Made by a program: the position numbers and the translations under genes. The notes under the pieces are model-generated. The model did not search any database. It was not told where the DNA came from and saw only the letters and a program-made list of their open reading frames with translations. This document shows positions 15,094 to 16,052 of a stretch of DNA of 16,052 bases, one piece after another (the first letter of the stretch is position 1; each line of letters starts with the position of its first letter). Origin of the DNA: Sediminibacterium sp. (GTDB taxonomy: Bacteria > Bacteroidota > Bacteroidia > Chitinophagales > Chitinophagaceae); NCBI GenBank assembly GCA_017987615.1, contig JAGNTI010000011.1:1-16052 (forward strand), written 5' to 3'.

Positions 15094-15105
15094 CAAGGTT
15101 CGACC

Positions 15106-16052
15106 ATGAAAAATAAGGGCAACATATTAAAAGCGGTTTATTTGCCAATAACCCTAATGCTATGGGCGGTCCTGTGCACAATGACCTTAGCTGCTCAATC
15201 CATTAATAAGGACCGTCAAATGCCCCCCATTCCTGCCATGAGGGGGTTGAGTCACGATTATATCATTGAAAATGAAAAAGCACTCATCGGTTATCCTTCT
15301 ATTGTCCAAAATTTACTACTAAGAGATAGTATACAAGCTGCGGTTTTTGAAAACAGAAAATGGATTGAATCAAATTTGGCGCTATCTGACAATCAAAAAT
15401 TTAAGTGGCTACGTGGCTTCAATAATTTATTATCTGAAATTCAGTTAGGGCTAAAACTCCATAAAATAAGTTCGGAAGAAGTTGCAACATGTATTCGTGC
15501 ATTTACCACAGCTATGCATACAAGCGCTAAAGGGCTTAATATGAGCCCTGTTATAGAAAATGAAAATGTGAGCGTAGGAAGTATTTTATTGTCTACTGGA
15601 AGTTTTACAGACAATATAGGGTACGGCGCTTCTAGAGACATCATCGTGTTAAAAACCTGCCGGAACAATCCGGGGCAAGTATTACAAATACTAGATAAGC
15701 AAGGTCCACAAATTTCTAGCAATAGATACGCCGACAGTATACTAGTCGCTGCTGCATTTAAAAATGCAGAAATGCTATACAATTATGCGGCAGCACCAAG
15801 CCCGCTTGGCAAAAAAATTCAATCTATTAATCATCCACTTGTTAAATGGATTGGCAGGCTAGCATTTATGAAAACGGGGCGTTATTATTTTCCGTTTTTA
15901 GACGCGCTTTATACCGGTAAAATGAGTATCGATACCATTACGCCACTTATTCCTGAGGACCAGTCCGAAAATTATTTTAGACTACTGGTGCATACGAGAG
16001 TTCAACAGGTGCAAAGAAAAAAAGAAGGAGACAAATTTGTGGCAGAAGCCGC
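15106..16052 (+). CDS. Exported protein of unknown function (3' partial)
   Basis: ATG at 15106 opens a frame that stays open for 315 codons to the window edge. Residues 1-30 form a signal peptide: MKNKGNILK, a hydrophobic core (LPITLMLWAVL), and a likely cleavage site around TLAA-QS. The mature part begins with a proline-rich stretch (RQMPPIPAMRG), followed by mainly helical, mixed-charge sequence. Visible segments include ENRKWIESNLALSDNQKFKW, STGSFTDNIGYGASRDIIVL and NHPLVKWIGRLAFMKTGRYY. I see no catalytic motif, lipobox, repeat or further membrane helix in the visible part, and I do not recognise the family. The open frame, signal peptide and local codon style make it a real gene. It is divergent from the two-component operon, so it could be a target of that system. 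Confidence 0.82.
   Translation, partial: MKNKGNILKAVYLPITLMLWAVLCTMTLAAQSINKDRQMPPIPAMRGLSHDYIIENEKALIGYPSIVQNLLLRDSIQAAVFENRKWIESNLALSDNQKFKWLRGFNNLLSEIQLGLKLHKISSEEVATCIRAFTTAMHTSAKGLNMSPVIENENVSVGSILLSTGSFTDNIGYGASRDIIVLKTCRNNPGQVLQILDKQGPQISSNRYADSILVAAAFKNAEMLYNYAAAPSPLGKKIQSINHPLVKWIGRLAFMKTGRYYFPFLDALYTGKMSIDTITPLIPEDQSENYFRLLVHTRVQQVQRKKEGDKFVAEA

Overview
The window looks like chromosomal DNA of a Bacteroidota bacterium, most likely close to the Chitinophagaceae. It is AT-rich. Several genes are preceded by the Bacteroidota-type -7 element TAnnTTTG, and most lack a strong Shine-Dalgarno. The gene content fits too: a TonB-dependent receptor tail, a long trigger factor, two ClpP paralogs, a fused 2-oxoacid:ferredoxin oxidoreductase alpha subunit, and an OmpR/PhoB regulator with a short histidine kinase. 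The taxonomic call is inferred from these traits, not from a search.

Layout. 1-156 is the last 51 codons of an outer-membrane TonB-dependent receptor, followed by a MarC-family membrane protein (201-779). 875-5065 is a protein quality-control block: trigger factor (tig), a rho-independent terminator, then clpP, a second clpP, clpX and an unannotated 51-codon ORF, all tightly packed on the + strand. Converging on it with a 4-bp gap is korA (5070-6917, - strand), which has no korB beside it. Divergent from korA are a Bax inhibitor-1/YccA-like membrane protein (7053-7811) and a 1-nt-overlapping exported serine hydrolase of the beta-lactamase/PBP4* fold (7811-9367). Converging on that is an exported N-acyl-D-amino-acid deacylase-like amidohydrolase (9380-10960, - strand). 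prfA (11067-12128, + strand) converges with galE (12130-13167, - strand), leaving one base between the stops. Upstream of galE on the same strand are a sensor kinase (13224-14261) and its response regulator (14270-14956). A divergent exported protein of unknown function starts at 15106 and runs off the window.

How the genes fit together. tig-clpP-clpP-clpX forms the usual folding and degradation module: nascent-chain chaperone, protease barrel and unfoldase. The response regulator and kinase form a two-component system, with galE possibly read through from the same promoter. The serine hydrolase and D-aminoacylase are both predicted periplasmic and could both act on D-amino-acid-containing compounds, but this is inference. 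No tRNA, rRNA, CRISPR array, insertion sequence or phage gene was seen. No intergenic stretch exceeds 150 bases. The region reads mainly as core genome. The less explained items are the 51-aa ORF after clpX, the two intact ClpPs, the lone korA, the repeat-bearing promoter region upstream of the two-component system, and the truncated exported protein at the right edge.
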